Positions 22,216 through 35,319 are shown, numbered from the stretch's first letter. The stretch: DNA of 64,000 nucleotides from Alnus glutinosa (GCF_958979055.1 NC_084888.1:27010804-27074803), one strand, 5' to 3'. Made by a program: numbers and translations. Notes: generated from the letters alone by a model not told the origin.

Positions 22216-23458
22216 GTTACATAATTCACATACATATGTCATTGACTACAAGTCATTTACTAAGTCCAACACAAATAACCAATAACATTGTAAACCATGA
22301 CAACAACAAAGCATACATAAAAGTTTTCTCTCTTACCCTATAGATGTCATTTTCCTTCTCTAGACACTTGATGATTTTCATGTGTTTATCATCCACTTCT
22401 ACAACCCTTTTTATGCAACTGTCATTTTATGTTCGTGTCGTGTCTGGAGCCCCAACCCGTTAACATAAACGGGTCGTGTTTGGGTCTAGGCTAAACGGGT
22501 CGCGGGTCTTAACGGGTCGTGTCGGGTGACCAGTTTTGCCAGCCCTAAAGAAAATTATACTGGAAAAAAACTTCACTTAACCTCCTTGAATTGTTGTTGT
22601 TTTTGCAATTATCCTCATAAAGTTTAAAAACTTTCAATTTGGAGTATCCATCTTTAAATTTTTTTCAATTTCACCCATCCGTCAAGATTTTTCGTTAAAT
22701 TCTATCAAGATTTCTAAAATATCCCTGTTTTTTAAGTAAAATAAATATTTTCAAAGATTTAGGCATGAATATTTTGAAAATTCTGTTATATCTTGACCAA
22801 CTCCTAAATCCTTATTTTTTCTTTATTTTTCTAAAAAAGAAATGAGAGGGGTATTTTAGAAATTTTAATATCCCTCTTTTAGGATTTAACGAAAAGTCCT
22901 AATGGATAGGTGAAATTGAACAAAATTGAAAGATTGATATATAAAATTAAGAGTTTTGAAATTTAAAGAGTAATTGCAAATGTGATGAAAGTTCAAGGGG
23001 ATACGTCAAGTTTTTCCAATATAGTAATTATGGAAAGACTTAGCCTTAAAGGCACTCTAAAGATGAGAATCTTCTAAATGGAAAATCAGAAAAATTATAG
23101 AAATCTATTATGCGGGAGATCTTCCAAATCCCAATCTACCAATTAGTTTGATCTTTCCTTTTCTTGGCCATTACTCCATTTGGGACATCATAAATAAACT
23201 AATCAATCTTGTTGGTATTGAAAGGAACAGATGGTAATTCCCCATTCACCTTGGATCCGATGGTAAACCCAATCTCCTTCAATACGTGAGCAAACCCTTA
23301 TTTGCTTCCGACCCCGATGATAATGTGTAGTACCTCCCATCCCACATCATCGAATCCCTTTTACTATGATGCAGGAACGACTCTGATATTATTTGTTACA
23401 AGCAAAATGACATGAAAAACCAATCAATACACACCTTGTAGAATTTGTGTAAAACTAA
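22216..23458. other. Intergenic; probable fragment of a hAT-like repeat at 22425-22552
   Basis: The stretch 22425-22552 (AACGGGTCGTGTTTGGGTC, GCCAGCCCTAAA) looks like the end of a common plant repeat built on ACGGGTCGTG that closes with a CCCTA terminus. A matching left end was not found. The rest, including 22560-23030, holds inverted phrases (CAAAGATTT, AATTGAA) but no clear element or gene. Confidence 0.35.
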
Positions 23459-24037
23459 TGGATAATTGCACCGTTGGTCCCTGTGGTATGCCATAATTAT
23501 TTTTCACTCCCTATGGTTTAAAAAGTGCATGGGAGGTTCCTGTGGTATGCAATAATTATGTTTTATTCCCTGGGTCGATTTTTCGTCCACCATTTTGACA
23601 GAATTTGTTAGCCCTACACGTCAGCGCCACGTGTCGCCAATAAGATGGCGACATGTGTCCATCTTAATAAAAAAAAAATGAAAATGAAAAATGGCAGGCA
23701 ATGGGGCGCGGCCACCCCCAGAGGCCGCCGGGGGTGGCGCGCAGCCACCCCTAGATCTACTAGGGGTGGCCCGATGGCCACCCCTTGCCTGCCATTTTTC
23801 TTTTTTTAAAAAAAATAAATTTATTTATTTTTTAATAAATTTATATTTTTTTATTAAGATGGACACGTGTCGCTGACGTGGCATATGACGGAATCTGTTA
23901 AAATTTTTAACGGAATTTGACTGTAGGGATCGATTTGTAATTATTGCATACTACATAGACCTCTCATGCACTTTTTAAACCATAAGGAGTGAAAAATAAT
24001 TATGGCATACCACAGGGAATAACGGTGCAATTATTCC
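23459..24037. mobile_element. MULE-type MITE with 9 bp target duplication
   Basis: Long terminal inverted repeats (left GGATAATTGCACCGTTGGTC, then CCTGTGGTATGCC; the right end is nearly its reverse complement) are flanked by a perfect 9 bp direct repeat TAAAACTAA at 23450-23458 and 24038-24046. That length is typical of Mutator-like elements. The core at 23690-23795 is the GC-rich CCACCCC/GGGGTGG module shared with other elements here, enclosed by ACGTGTCGCC-type motifs. It encodes no transposase; the 61-codon frame inside is incidental. Confidence 0.85.
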
Positions 24038-24478
24038 TAAAACTAAATAAGTAATTCAACATTATTCTATCGAGCATTTGATGATTTATATTTAGCATGA
24101 ATCAATACTATTCTTACACATTAAAAGAATATTCGTCTATTTTGGCGTTGGGCTTTTTGTTGTTATTGACACTGAAAATAATGGGTTTTGAGAATCCAAA
24201 CAGTTCTTCCCCAAAGACGGCGAAAAAGTATCGCATCACAAAGCCACTGTCTCTTGCGGGACACACCGAAGCCTATGGAATTGGAAAAGGATTTCTGCAC
24301 TTAAATTATTTTAAAATAAACTAAATTCTAATGAAAGAGTTTTTTAAATTAAATTACAATAAAAAAAATATTAAAAAAAAAACTGCGCATTTCGCATAGT
24401 ATTATTATATTTAATTTAATTACATTTATTTTGAAACTCGTAAATTACTATACGAGACGAGGCTTATAGTTTTTTTAT

Positions 24479-25335
24479 GGGAAAAGTACACATAACCCCC
24501 TCAAACTACAACTCAATTGTCAATGTACCCCCTAAACTACCAATTGTGTCAAGATCCCCCCTAAACTACCAAAAAATGTCAATGTCCCCTCTAAGATCAA
24601 CAAAAAGACAAAAATGACCCTAATTTTTTTTGAATAAGACAAAAATGTCCTCATAAATTCAAAAAATTAAAACTAAAACAAAAAACTTAAAAAATAATAA
24701 AAAAAAAGAAATAAAAAAAACTAAAAAAGAAATATTTTTAAAAAATTAAATAAAAAACGATTTTTTTTTTTTTTAAAAAAAAAAAGAACAAATTTTTTTA
24801 TTTTTTTTTTAAAAAAAAGCAAACAAAAAATAACTGAAATTTATTTTAATTTATTTTTTTAAAAAAAACAAATGAAAAAAAAAAAGAAAAAAGAAAAACC
24901 AGTTTTTATTAAATTAAAAAACGAAAATTTTTTAAAGAAAAAAAAAACGAAAAAACAAAAAATAACTGAAATTTATTTATTTAAAAAGAAAACCTATTTT
25001 TATTAAATTAAAAAAACGAAAAAGAACAATTTTTTTTAAAAGAAAAAAAAAACGAAAAAAAAAGCTGAAAATTATTTTTTTTTTTTTGAAAAAAAAAAAC
25101 GTAAAAAACAGTTTTAATTTTTTTTTTTTGGAATAAATTTTTGTTATTTTATATGTTTTTAATAATTTTTTGTAGTTTTTATTTTATTTTAATAATTTTA
25201 TGAAGGGCATTTTTGTCATTAGGGGGACATTGACATTTTCTGGTAGTTTAAGGGGGAGACATTGACACAATTGGTAGTTTGAGGGGTACATTGACAATGA
25301 TGTGGTAGTTTGAGGGGATTATTTGTACTTTTCCC
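24479..25335. mobile_element. AT-rich long-TIR element
   Basis: GGGAAAAGTACACATAACCC, then CCTCAAACTAC, on the left, mirrored by GTAGTTTGAGGGGATTATTT, then GTACTTTTCCC, on the right. Sub-terminal copies of the GTAGTTTGAGGG phrase repeat three times at each end. The middle 500 bp is almost pure A/T with GAAAAA and TTTTT runs and encodes nothing. The flanks are T-rich, so the target duplication cannot be read. Confidence 0.7.
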
Positions 25336-25764
25336 TATTTTTTTTTTGTTAGGGGAGTTAAAAATATTTTTATACATTTGATTCTTACAAAAAATCAACA
25401 AATTAATATTTTTTAAATTTTCATATAGTCTCAGGAGTTGTAAGGAAGAGAAAAACGACAAACAGGAGCTGCAAAAGAATAGATGACCTTTGAGAATGGA
25501 ATTAAGATCAAGTGTAATTGTATGTCCATGTTATTTGTAATTTCAACATGGAATTGTCAAAACCCACCTGCTAAACAAGTAAGCCCCATAACGGGCCCTC
25601 TCATAATAGCGTGTTTGGAGGTGCATGTGGTAGAGCGCATAGTAAATCATTTTCCGCCTCATGATTTATTGGTCAACAGAAAACAAATTTCTCTCTATAT
25701 GCAGATCTGATACAAACAAAATGGAAGTAAAAAAAACATGTCATGATCTGAGACAAGCACACTT

Positions 25765-27477
25765 TTAAGTGGCCATGCTTCCATTGTTTAACGCCATCCT
25801 CTGCTTCTGAACTTCAGTCGGCAACTTCACATCAGTTGTCAATCCAACAGCTTGGAGAAATCTTATTACATACCAAGTCATGTCAAGCTGCCACCATTCT
25901 AGCCCATGTCTAGCTGAGTACTCAAATGCATGGTGATTATTGTGCCACCCCTCTCCAAATGCAAGCAATGCCACCCACCTGATACCACAATTTTAAATTC
26001 AAAACTATAAACCAAATCCCAATTCAAAACTAGCCTCAAGGGTTAGATATGCCAGCAAGAGTGCAGAAATTTGCAATACCAGTTGTTCCTAGACAGATCA
26101 CCAGTATTCCACTGTTGCTTTCCCCAGACATGGCAAGCCGAATTTACTAGCCAAGTTATGTGGTAAACCCATACAATCCTCACACCCTGCAGCACAACAT
26201 GACTGTGTTAAGCCTTAAGCAGCAATCAGGGTTTAATAATGCAGGAGAATCATAGGCTGAATTGTCAGATTCTGAATTAATAGCACTGGAATATCTTGAC
26301 AATGAATATCAGCACAAGAATGATAAGAATCAAGTTCCATTTACAATTTTCAATTAAAAAATAACAGGACGGAAGAATCTGTATTAAAAATAACTTATTT
26401 TCAGTTACAGATGTTTTTACACCAAACAAAGCAAATAATCCTAAGAAGAATCTTCCTCACCATTCCCCACACAAGGAAGGGAAGTCCTCCCAATGCATAT
26501 AGCAGAACACCAAGAGCAATTGGATGAAAAATGTAAGTCCTTTGGAGAAACCTGTAGAAGGGCTGCTTCTGTAAATCCGCAGCATTGCTTGGTCCTCCAC
26601 ACTGCAAACAATCCCAAAAAGAATATTAAACTAGAAAATCACCTTACAGTATCATTAGCCTGTGATTAAGTGTGATAATGAAAGATATTCATACCCTTTC
26701 CATCACAGAATTGGTATCAAATAGCCAACTCATATGACTATACCAAAATCCTTCAGTTGGGCTATGTGGGTCTCTCTCAGAATCACAAAACTGGTGGTGG
26801 TACCTATGTGTGCTCACCCAGTCAATTGGGCTCCCCTGCAAACCAAGAAAAAAAAAACAGAACCATGAAAAAACCAAACAGAACCCAGAATTCCTCGTTC
26901 CTATTCACAATGAAATTCTACCAACCTGAAGTGCGAGGGAACCACAGTAGGCAAACAAGTACTCGAGCCATTTGGGAAGCTTGAAACTCCGGTGTGAGAG
27001 ATTCCTATGAAACGACAGAGTAATACCAAAAAGACCTGTCACAACGTACAGCGCCATTGCCACCAAAACGGCACCCCAACTGAACTGAAACGGTGCAAAA
27101 AGACACAGGCCATGGATTGCCAAAACAACACAAGCAGTTCCAATATCCTTAGAGTTCCATTTTCTCCCAAAAAATACTCTACTTTGCCGCTTCACGACCA
27201 CGTCCGACAACAAAATTCTCTTCCAATTGGCGGCCTTTGGCTCTGGCTCTGGCTCTGCTTCTGCTACCAATGCGGCACTAACAATGCCTGGTACTGTTGA
27301 TCTATTGGCATTATTATTATGCAAATGGATGGAGAATTTTGTGTTCGGTAAAAGCTTTTTAGCCTTTGAAATATGGTGACCAAAATTTACGGCCTGTTCG
27401 GGCCGGTTGGTTGAGCGGCGCAGAGGAGAAAACTGGTGGGGTTTGGAATTAGACGGTGGAGATATGATCAAAGCCAT
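25765..27477 (-). CDS. FAD5: Plastid palmitoyl-MGDG delta-7 / acyl-lipid desaturase
   Basis: Five exons on the minus strand: 26926-27477, 26695-26835, 26461-26601, 26080-26186 and 25765-25978, GT-AG throughout, giving 384 residues. The start is the ATG at 27477 (MALIISPPS), which opens a Ser/Pro/Arg-rich plastid transit peptide; the open frame extends upstream but has no ATG there. The three histidine boxes of membrane di-iron desaturases are present: HRNLSH (157-162), HRYHH (194-198) and HNNHH (326-330), with hydrophobic segments between. The family introduces a double bond into plastid acyl lipids; Arabidopsis FAD5/ADS3 makes 16:1 delta-7 on monogalactosyldiacylglycerol. The transit peptide argues for the plastid branch over the ER ADS1/2 branch. 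It is divergently paired with PIFI. Regiospecificity cannot be proved from sequence. Confidence 0.93.
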
Positions 27478-28217
27478 GAATGGAGGCTTGTATCCGTGTA
27501 TATTGGATTTTGCATCGACTGGGAGAGAGTTCGTGGATATTGGGACAGTCAAAACTATAAATGGTTAAGAAGATGTAAAGGAGGGGATAAGGGGGTGGGG
27601 CTTTTGAGTAGTTTTTAGATTACGGATGATGCAGTAGGATCCAGGTATTTTTTATCTTATTAAGATTAATCTGCACCCAGATTTCGTTTTTGTCTGTTCT
27701 GTTGTGTTCTTTCTATGTATGCGCTGGTAGATATTTCTGCAGAATTTGTGTTTGTGGCTGTTTTCCTTTCTACAAAAGAAGACGTGTAACTTCTCTGAAA
27801 GTGTGATTCATGGCCTACAAATGCGTCAATGTTTGCCACACCTTTTTAAGCCACGCCGTCCACTCTTCGGAATGACACAAGTCCACCTGCATCACGACAG
27901 ACTCGTTTTTTTCATTTTCTTCCTTTCCGTTAGTTGTAAACATTCTTTCTTAGCCCTACTAAGATTTTCATTTTATTAATAAAAATAAATAATTATTATT
28001 ATTATTTTGTGTGTGTGTTGACTGAGATTATAGTACTTGACTTTACTTAATGAATGTTTGTTGAAAGACTTCTAATTAATAAGAGGATTCCATCAAACAC
28101 TTGACTTCTAAGAAGAGGAATCCATCAAACATGAGTAACTTCTAAGAGAACTCCATCAAACATGTAACTTCCATGGTAAGGGAAATGATTGTTGAGAGAC
28201 GAAAAATCATCTCCCAA

Positions 28218-28340
28218 CAGGCTCTTTTTGATTAAAAGAAAAAAAAAAATCAAATTTAATCAAAAAGTATCTTTTGATGTGACATCAAATGACATTTTTT
28301 GATTAAATTTAATTTTTTTTTTTTAATCAAAAAGAGCCTG
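28218..28340. mobile_element. Small hairpin MITE
   Basis: CAGGCTCTTTTTGATTAAA on the left and TTTAATCAAAAAGAGCCTG on the right form a 19 bp near-perfect terminal inverted repeat. AATTTAATCAAAAAG and CTTTTTGATTAAATT are repeated further inside, making nearly the whole 123 bp self-complementary. Confidence 0.7.
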
Positions 28341-29119
28341 CAAGGAGACGGTTTTCTGTCCCTTGCATATCACTGCTCCTATAGTAATCTTAGATTTGAA
28401 TTTGTTGTCAAGTTTCTTTAAGAGAATGTTTGGTGCTTAGCCTGGGGATAAGTTTAGGATTAGCATTAATTATAATTCAATTAGGGATAGGTGACAAGAT
28501 TTGGAGAAATAATTCTAATAGTTATCTTTTGAGTCATGCTTAGATTTCATATTTTTATCTTGTAATTGTTCAACAATATTGACATGAGACTCCAAATAAA
28601 CCATTTGATCTGTTTATTATTATTACTAGCTCATAACGATTCTTCATTATCAATTCATTTCAGAATTTCAACACATCTTCATCGTATTTTTTATTATAGG
28701 TTAAAAAATGCGTGTGAAAAAAACTATCACACATCTTTCAATAAAAGACATTAAAGGTTAAGATTCATTTTATTTTAATCCATAAAAAGTAAAAGTTTTC
28801 AAAATATTTATTCACATAGGTGTAGTTTATAACAAAAAGAAGTATAAAAAAAAAAATGGCTAGAAGAAAATTTAAATTCCAAATATTAGAGAATAAGTGT
28901 TGTAGTTTTTTCAATGGTCAAGATCGTGCTGTAGTTTTTTTTACAGCACCTCAACCAAATCCTACAAAATAAAACAAAATTTTTCATTCAACATTTAATG
29001 CAATCAAATAAATCCTCTCACATCACGTTCAATATTGCTTAATCAAATAAATTTTTGTCTTATTTTGCTTTAAAAAACAAAGAAAACACTTCCATTTTTT
29101 TTTTTTTACTGAATCATAC

Positions 29120-29144
29120 AATATATATATATATATATATATAT
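29120..29144. repeat. (TA)n microsatellite
   Basis: About 12 TA units in the FAD5-PIFI spacer. Confidence 0.85.
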
Positions 29145-29743
29145 TACCATTAGTCATTCAAATGAATTCAAAAATAAGACCCTTAATTTTATTTTAATCC
29201 ATATAAATTAAAACATGTTAAATCTTTGTTCCCATATCAGTAGTTTAAAATGAAAAGAAATATAAAGAAAAAAAAAAAACAACAAGAAGATAACCTATAG
29301 ATTATGATTATCAAAACATTAATAAAAAACTAGCAAGAGTCTCTAATATTATTGGTGTGATTCATATTACATTTCGATATAAATAAAATCCATATAATTC
29401 TGAACATTCCAAAAAAAATGTATAGCAAACTAAACAAAATATTTTTTTATGAATACAAAATAAAAGAAAATCTTTCATTAAACATTTAACACAATCAAAT
29501 AAACCTTACATTAGCTAGGTTCAATGCTTAATCTCTCTTTTGTGTTTCAAAAGTATTTATGTTCATTTTATGTACAACAATCATGCAAATAAAATTTTGC
29601 CTTATTTTGCTTTAAAAAAAAAAAAGGCTGAAAATCAAGTAAATCATACAAATGGAAACAAAAATATTCCATAAACCATTCAAAAAAAAGATTGTAATAC
29701 ATCATGTTGGAACTAAATTTTAAAAAAAGTGTTGAGATGTCTA

Positions 29744-29745
<2 letters not shown>

Positions 29746-29786
<41 letters not shown>
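29746..29786. repeat. (TA)n microsatellite
   Basis: About 20 TA units, 220 bp upstream of the PIFI start codon. Confidence 0.85.
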
Positions 29787-29788
<2 letters not shown>

Positions 29789-30005
29789 GTTTTTGTCTGT
29801 TCTTACTTGTATAGATAGATATTTAACCTGTTCTTAGTTGTACAGACAGATATTTTAGGCACACTGCGCGTTTGTGGTCAGGCGCGTTTGTCTCTATAAT
29901 TCTCTCTATCTCTAATATATCTTCGCAGAATGGTTTAAGTTACAACTCTCTCTCTCTCTCCCTGTGTTTGTGTGTTAGTTGGAGAAGGCACTGTAAGTGT
30001 AAGAA

Positions 30006-32214
30006 ATGGCGGCAGTAAGTTCATCAATGGTTACATCTTCCACTCAACCTTTTCTGGGCATGCAGTCTGTTTCTAATACTAATACAAGTCGACCTGCTTC
30101 AAACATGCTTGGTGAGTCTCTTTGCTTTGGTTTCTATTCAACTGCAAATTCTTTAAGGTACCGCTTTACAACTTGTTTCTGATTTTGCGTCTGAGAATTG
30201 TGATGTATAATTATTGGAATAGAATGTTTTCACCTCGCTTAGAGATTTACATTCATACTGTTAGAATATAAATTAAATAAAAGCGGTAATTTAACATCGT
30301 ATCAAAGCAAAGACCTTGAGTTCGAACTCTTCTCCATCGTTCACCTCCCTACCTTATCCATTTTAATTAAATATTCATCTCTTTTATGGGCTTAGCTTTT
30401 GAGAACAAACTTTCATTTGTTACTCATCAATCTCTTCTCTTAGATTTCCTTGCAGAAATAGAGAGTTATACTGACAAATTTGTACTGAAAAAGGTATGTG
30501 AAAACAGTTCTGAAATGAGTAGATGGGGTTCGTCTTCCTCAAAAGGAAAAAAGAACCAAACCATACACTAAACAATTTTAGTCCAAGTTATTGCCTTTAT
30601 GATTGTAAGAAAAATTGGATTGAGGTGTTAGTAAGTTTGTTTAGCTGCTTTCAGAAAGTCTTGTCTGTCAAATGCTCAAAGTAAAATGAACTGACTTGAT
30701 TTATGTTAAAAAATATATACCATCATTCTTTACATTTCACTTATTTAAAATAGGTTCTATACGTTTTCTGTACATGGTGTATGCTTCTTAATAGCTATTT
30801 TCCATTCTGATTTGTATCAAGACACTTCAAGGATCATGAAATTAAGTTGCTACTCAATTTGAGATCCATCAAGAATGAAAGCTTTGAGAAGTTCAATCAT
30901 GAACATGTGTAATTAATTAACTAATTAAATCCTTTGCTAACTATTTGGATATGATGTCATGATGTGTTACTAATTTTCTCTATGCATGGCTGTATCTCCC
31001 TTAATAATTTGTGTACAAGCTGGAAACAGGACTGTTCTACCCCAAAGTCAAATGAAAAATAGGCAGAAGTTTATGTCCTAGACTTCAAATGCACAAAAGC
31101 TTCATAATTTTTGTTTTTTTATGCAGCTAGCAATTTTATTGGTTCTTCCCTGCCAAGATGTTTCCCTAACAAGAAGAGAGGTGTCAAGATTAGTGGGAAA
31201 GTGAGAGCTGTGGCAACTGTTGCAACTACTCCTGTTGAGGAAATCAAAGAGTATGCTTTCATGAATGTTTCTTAGATTTCTTTGGAAGTATATCTTTAAA
31301 AAAGAAAAAAAAGAAAAAAAAATCAGTGCCTTATTTTGAGAAAGTGATTTGTGATTATGGTGTTATTTTCAAATTCCTTTGTTTCAGATTTACCCTTCCT
31401 ACGTGGGCTATGTTTGAACTTGGCAAGGCCCCTGTATATTGGAAAACCATGAATGGTCTTCCTCCCTCTTCTGTAAGCCTGTTATTGCTGCTGAATTAAA
31501 ATTTCAGTGGGCTTTGGGTTTTTCTTGGTTATACTCTTCTAATGACAAAGTGCATACAATGTTTGACAGGGGGAAAAGCTAAAGCTTTTCTACAATCCGA
31601 CTGCAAAGAACCTTGTTCCAAATGAAGAATTTGGGATTGCTTTTAACGGTAAGTTATGATACCCTATATGACCTCATACTATCTTGTAAATCCTAACCAG
31701 TTTTCTTGTCCATAAATTACCATTAAAGCAGGCACAAATATGAAAGTGATTATGAAAACAGAAGCTTCATCAATGAATAGAAATGAAATTATCGTTTTAT
31801 CAGTGAAAATATATACATTGAATCTTATGTTTTGAAATTGTTAATAAACAAGAGAACCAACCAAGTTTTAGTGGTAGAAAAAAGTGAACTTGCTAGTTTA
31901 TTAGCAATGGAAAACACAATTAAATGATGTTATTCCTGTGGATGGGTCTCTGCTTTTGCAAATATTCAGTTACAGTTCAATCCAATTGACTGCTTGAGCC
32001 GCTTCCTCTGCAGGAGGTTTTAATCAGCCCATTATGTGTGGTGAGCCAAGGGCAATGCTTAGGAAAAACAGAGGCAAAGCTGATCCCCCCTTTTATACCA
32101 TCCAGATATGCATTCCTAAGCATGGTTGGTACCTTTTCTTTTCTTTTCTTTTCTTTCTGAGCAAGTGTATGTCTTTGGCACTTGTTCACTGATATATCTT
32201 GCTTTCCACTACTG

Positions 32215-32245
<31 letters not shown>

Positions 32246-35200
32246 TCTGTTGGTTCTCTTCTTCTTATGAACTTATCTTCTTTTCACAGCTGTGTACTCG
32301 ATCTTCTCATTTACAAATGGAGTTGATTGGGATGGTCCTTACAAACTGCAATTTCAAGTTCCTAAGGCTTGGCGAAACAAACCAGAAGACTTCTTTAATG
32401 AGGTATAATATGTCACATTCTGTTAGCAGTCTGAATTTACTGCCTCTAGCTTCAAACCAGTTACTGTATGCTACCAAATTCTTGTTGAAAAAGAAGATAT
32501 GAAATCAAAACAAAAATGAACTGGTAATTCTGTAAATGCGCATATCTATCACTTATACAATAATATAAACCTTAGGTAGAATTCACCATTGAAAACTAGC
32601 TTCCAAGGGGATGGTGCCTAAGAACTTTTTAAAACATGATTAAAATTGTACTTAAGTCATGTGGAATACTTAGGGGTGTAAACGAGCTGAGCTACTCGTG
32701 AGCTTACTCGGGATCGGCTCGAATAAACTCGACTCGTGCTCGAATCGATTATTAAATGAGCTATTCGTGAACACGAAAATCAAACTCGATTATTAAACAA
32801 TGCAAACTCGTATAAACTCGGCTCGACTCGATTAAAGCTCGTGAACCCGCTCGTATAAGGATCGACTCGTTTATTAAGGCTCGACTCGTATATATATATA
32901 TATATGTTAAAAATAAGTTTTAATTTGTTAATATATAACTTATTTGTACAATATACTATATATAAGCATGAATTAAGTAACAAATAAAAATAGTCAATAA
33001 ATATTAATTGATTATAATTATTTGGTTGTATCAATATGTATATAAAATAGTAAAAGTGAATAATATTAATACTTAATTGTTAATCATATAATCATATGAT
33101 ATAATGACAATTCAAATACTTAATCATATAATTCATATTATATTATTTATGTAATATAATATGATTATATGATCATATAATAATATAATTAACATTGTAG
33201 CATATAACATGTAATTATTGATTCACTATATTCAATGTTATAACTTATAAGTATTATTATTAGATACTTATGAATCATTACATCACCGTCATCACGTGAT
33301 TCAAAATCTAAGATCATATGAGCATACAAATAAAATGATTAAGTATTTAGATACTTAGATACACTGATTAAGTATGATGTAAGATTTTAAGTATTTAATA
33401 ATTATTAATAATACTTAGAGTCTTAGATACAATGATTAGGTATATAGATTATATACATAAGTATGAATTCATATTAATTATACGAATTATAATAACACTT
33501 TTTAAACTTAATCATATTATTCATATATAATGACAATGTAATTCATATAATCCCAAATTAAGTTATTAGGATTGGTCGATTGGTTCGATTGGAATTACTA
33601 ATGTGTTAATTATGATAATAATTTAGGTGTTATCATTAGAATTTAGATCATATGATATAACATTGTGCATTTGTGCTACATAACCATTAGATATGAATCA
33701 TATGATCTAAGAATTATCATTAGACTTTAAAAAAAAAAAAGGTATTATTATCATTTGATATATAGAACCATATGAAAATATAATTATTATAATTATTAAT
33801 GTTTTAACTTAATATTTATATTGACTATTGTTACATTTTTTTTTATTTATAATTAAATGACATAAATTTCCTACAAACCAGTAGGTATGAAATTTAATAC
33901 AACTCACATATAAGATTAACATGTGTCCCTTAACATGTGAGAATCACATGTTTTAATAACAAGTGCTTCTTGTAAGAATTCAATGTCCCACATGACCTGA
34001 CACATAAGACAACTTATTAGACTCGATCTTAATGTGTAAATTAATCCTCCTTTATTAATTGTTGGTTAATGGTTAATTAATACACCTTAATAAAGTGTTG
34101 GTTAATTAACTACGAGAAGTTAATGATTCTTATTAATTAATTCTAACTTTGATGGAAAGTAGAATTAATGGTAATAAAAGAACAAATGTTAAACTCGTAT
34201 AAGCTCGGCTCGACTCGACTTGACTTAATTATTACCGCTCGAACTCGGCTCGAGCTCGTGATGAATAAGCTCGAGATCGGCTCGGGCTCGTGATGAATGA
34301 GCTCGAGCTCGTAATGAATGAGCTCGAGCTCGGTTCTGGCTCGCTCGAGCTCGGCTCATTTACACCCCTAGGAATACTTAACATCTTAATATATCACCAC
34401 GCCATGCAGCCAACGTTCACGGCGGCCTACTCTATTGACACTGACTCGATGGTAGCCCTTTATCTTTTAACGGCTCCATTCATTTATAAGTATTCAATAA
34501 CTTAACATTATGCCCATATATAGTACCAAGACATTTTAATCCAATCTATAAGTCGCTCTTTATGTGAATCGACCAAAAAGCCGCAACCCATTCGATCTCA
34601 TACTCGTCTAGTTGCATCTGATTCCATATTTAACATGGTGGCTAGCTCTAATACCAAATGATACAAACCTTAGATAGAATTCACTCTTGAAAACCGTGTT
34701 GCAAGGGAATGGTGCCAAAAAGCTTATATACACATTGTTAAAATTATACTTTAAGTCACTTGAGACACTTAAGATCGTAACATAAATGAATGTGAAAATG
34801 GCATGTCATAAACGCTTTGGGTGATATCAAACAAAAAGTGCAAACAGGTCAGAAATATCTTTGCAGTAAACATTTTGTTCTGATATTATTCAAAGATGTA
34901 TAGAAAATATTGCTGTACATGTGATATATATGAACATTCTTTGAATTATTCAGACGAAACCATCTTTAGCAATTTATTTCATAAACTGAAAATTGAGTCT
35001 TGCAGGGTCTAAGTGAAGAGTTGAGTAAAGAAGGTGCATGTGAGAAAGCAATCTTTCCAGACACAGACCTTGTGGTCACAAGATGTGCCATGATTGGAAA
35101 TTTGACAGTAGAAGGGGTAACTATAACTTCTTCTTCAAGTCAATCTGAACATCCATTTCATTATTTCTCCAGTTTCTAATTACTTTGATGGATGGAACAA

Positions 35201-35319
35201 CATTGCAGGGTGATCGTTGTGATCTGAATCTCATACCAGGATGCACAGATCCTAGCTCGCTCTTATATGACCCACTTGCTAATGTAGATGATGGATCCTG
35301 TCCACTTGATGTGGAATAG
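30006..35319 (+). CDS. PIFI: Post-illumination chlorophyll fluorescence increase protein, plastid
   Basis: Eight exons: 30006-30111, 31127-31250, 31388-31472, 31570-31648, 32014-32124, 32290-32402, 35006-35116 and 35209-35319, all GT-AG and in phase, giving 279 residues (Arabidopsis about 268). The N-terminus ([12 protein letters not shown]) is a Ser/Thr-rich plastid transit peptide. The mature part ([39 protein letters not shown], and a C-terminal [20 protein letters not shown]) matches the PIFI family as I remember it. In Arabidopsis, PIFI is needed for the fluorescence rise after light-off and is linked to NDH-dependent chlororespiratory reduction of plastoquinone in the stroma. Intron 6 is 2.6 kb because a TRIM and a hAT element lie in it; intron 1 carries a small TRIM relic. 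All splice sites look sound, so the gene should be functional. Confidence 0.93.
30259..30405 (+). mobile_element. TRIM relic, family 1, in PIFI intron 1
   Basis: TGTTAGAATATAAATTAAA to TTAACA (30259-30295) resembles a shortened family 1 LTR and is followed by TCGTATCAAAGC, a mutated primer binding site, and GAGTTCGAACTC. A second LTR remnant (CATCTCTTTTATGGGCTTAG) ends near 30405. Confidence 0.45.
32561..34782 (-). mobile_element. TRIM family 2 in PIFI intron 6, split by a hAT element
   Basis: A roughly 120 bp terminal repeat beginning TAATATAAACCTTAGGTAGA at 32561 recurs as TGATACAAACCTTAGATAGA at 34659, ending CGTAACA at 34782. Just before the second copy is GGTGGCTAGCTCTAATACCA, which on the opposite strand reads TGGTATTAGAGCTAGCC, a Met-tRNA primer binding site. 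The element therefore points to the minus strand. The hAT element at 32671 lies inside its first LTR. The core of about 270 bp encodes nothing. The target duplication is no longer clear. Confidence 0.65.
32671..34370. mobile_element. Non-autonomous hAT element, 1.7 kb
   Basis: Terminal inverted repeats TAGGGGTGTAAAC and TTTACACCCCTA are flanked by a perfect 8 bp target duplication GGAATACT (32663-32670 and 34371-34378), diagnostic for hAT. Sub-terminal regions are packed with CTCGACTCG and GAGCTCGAGCTCG motifs on both sides, probable transposase binding sites. The 1.3 kb middle is AT-rich without a transposase. It is inserted in the TRIM inside PIFI intron 6. Confidence 0.92.

Larger units (their letters stand above)
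27478..30005. promoter_or_regulatory. Shared 2.5 kb upstream region of FAD5 and PIFI
   Basis: The two plastid genes are head-to-head, so this spacer must hold both promoters. Near the PIFI start is a pyrimidine-rich leader (CT repeat at about 29948-29962), common in plant 5' UTRs. The middle is AT-rich with a hairpin MITE at 28218, two TA microsatellites and A/T runs. No specific transcription-factor site can be asserted. Confidence 0.6.

Noticed and set aside
27478..27552. N-terminal extension of FAD5 to 27552
   Set aside because: The frame is open there, but the codon at 27552 is TTG; the first ATG is at 27477 and opens a typical transit peptide.
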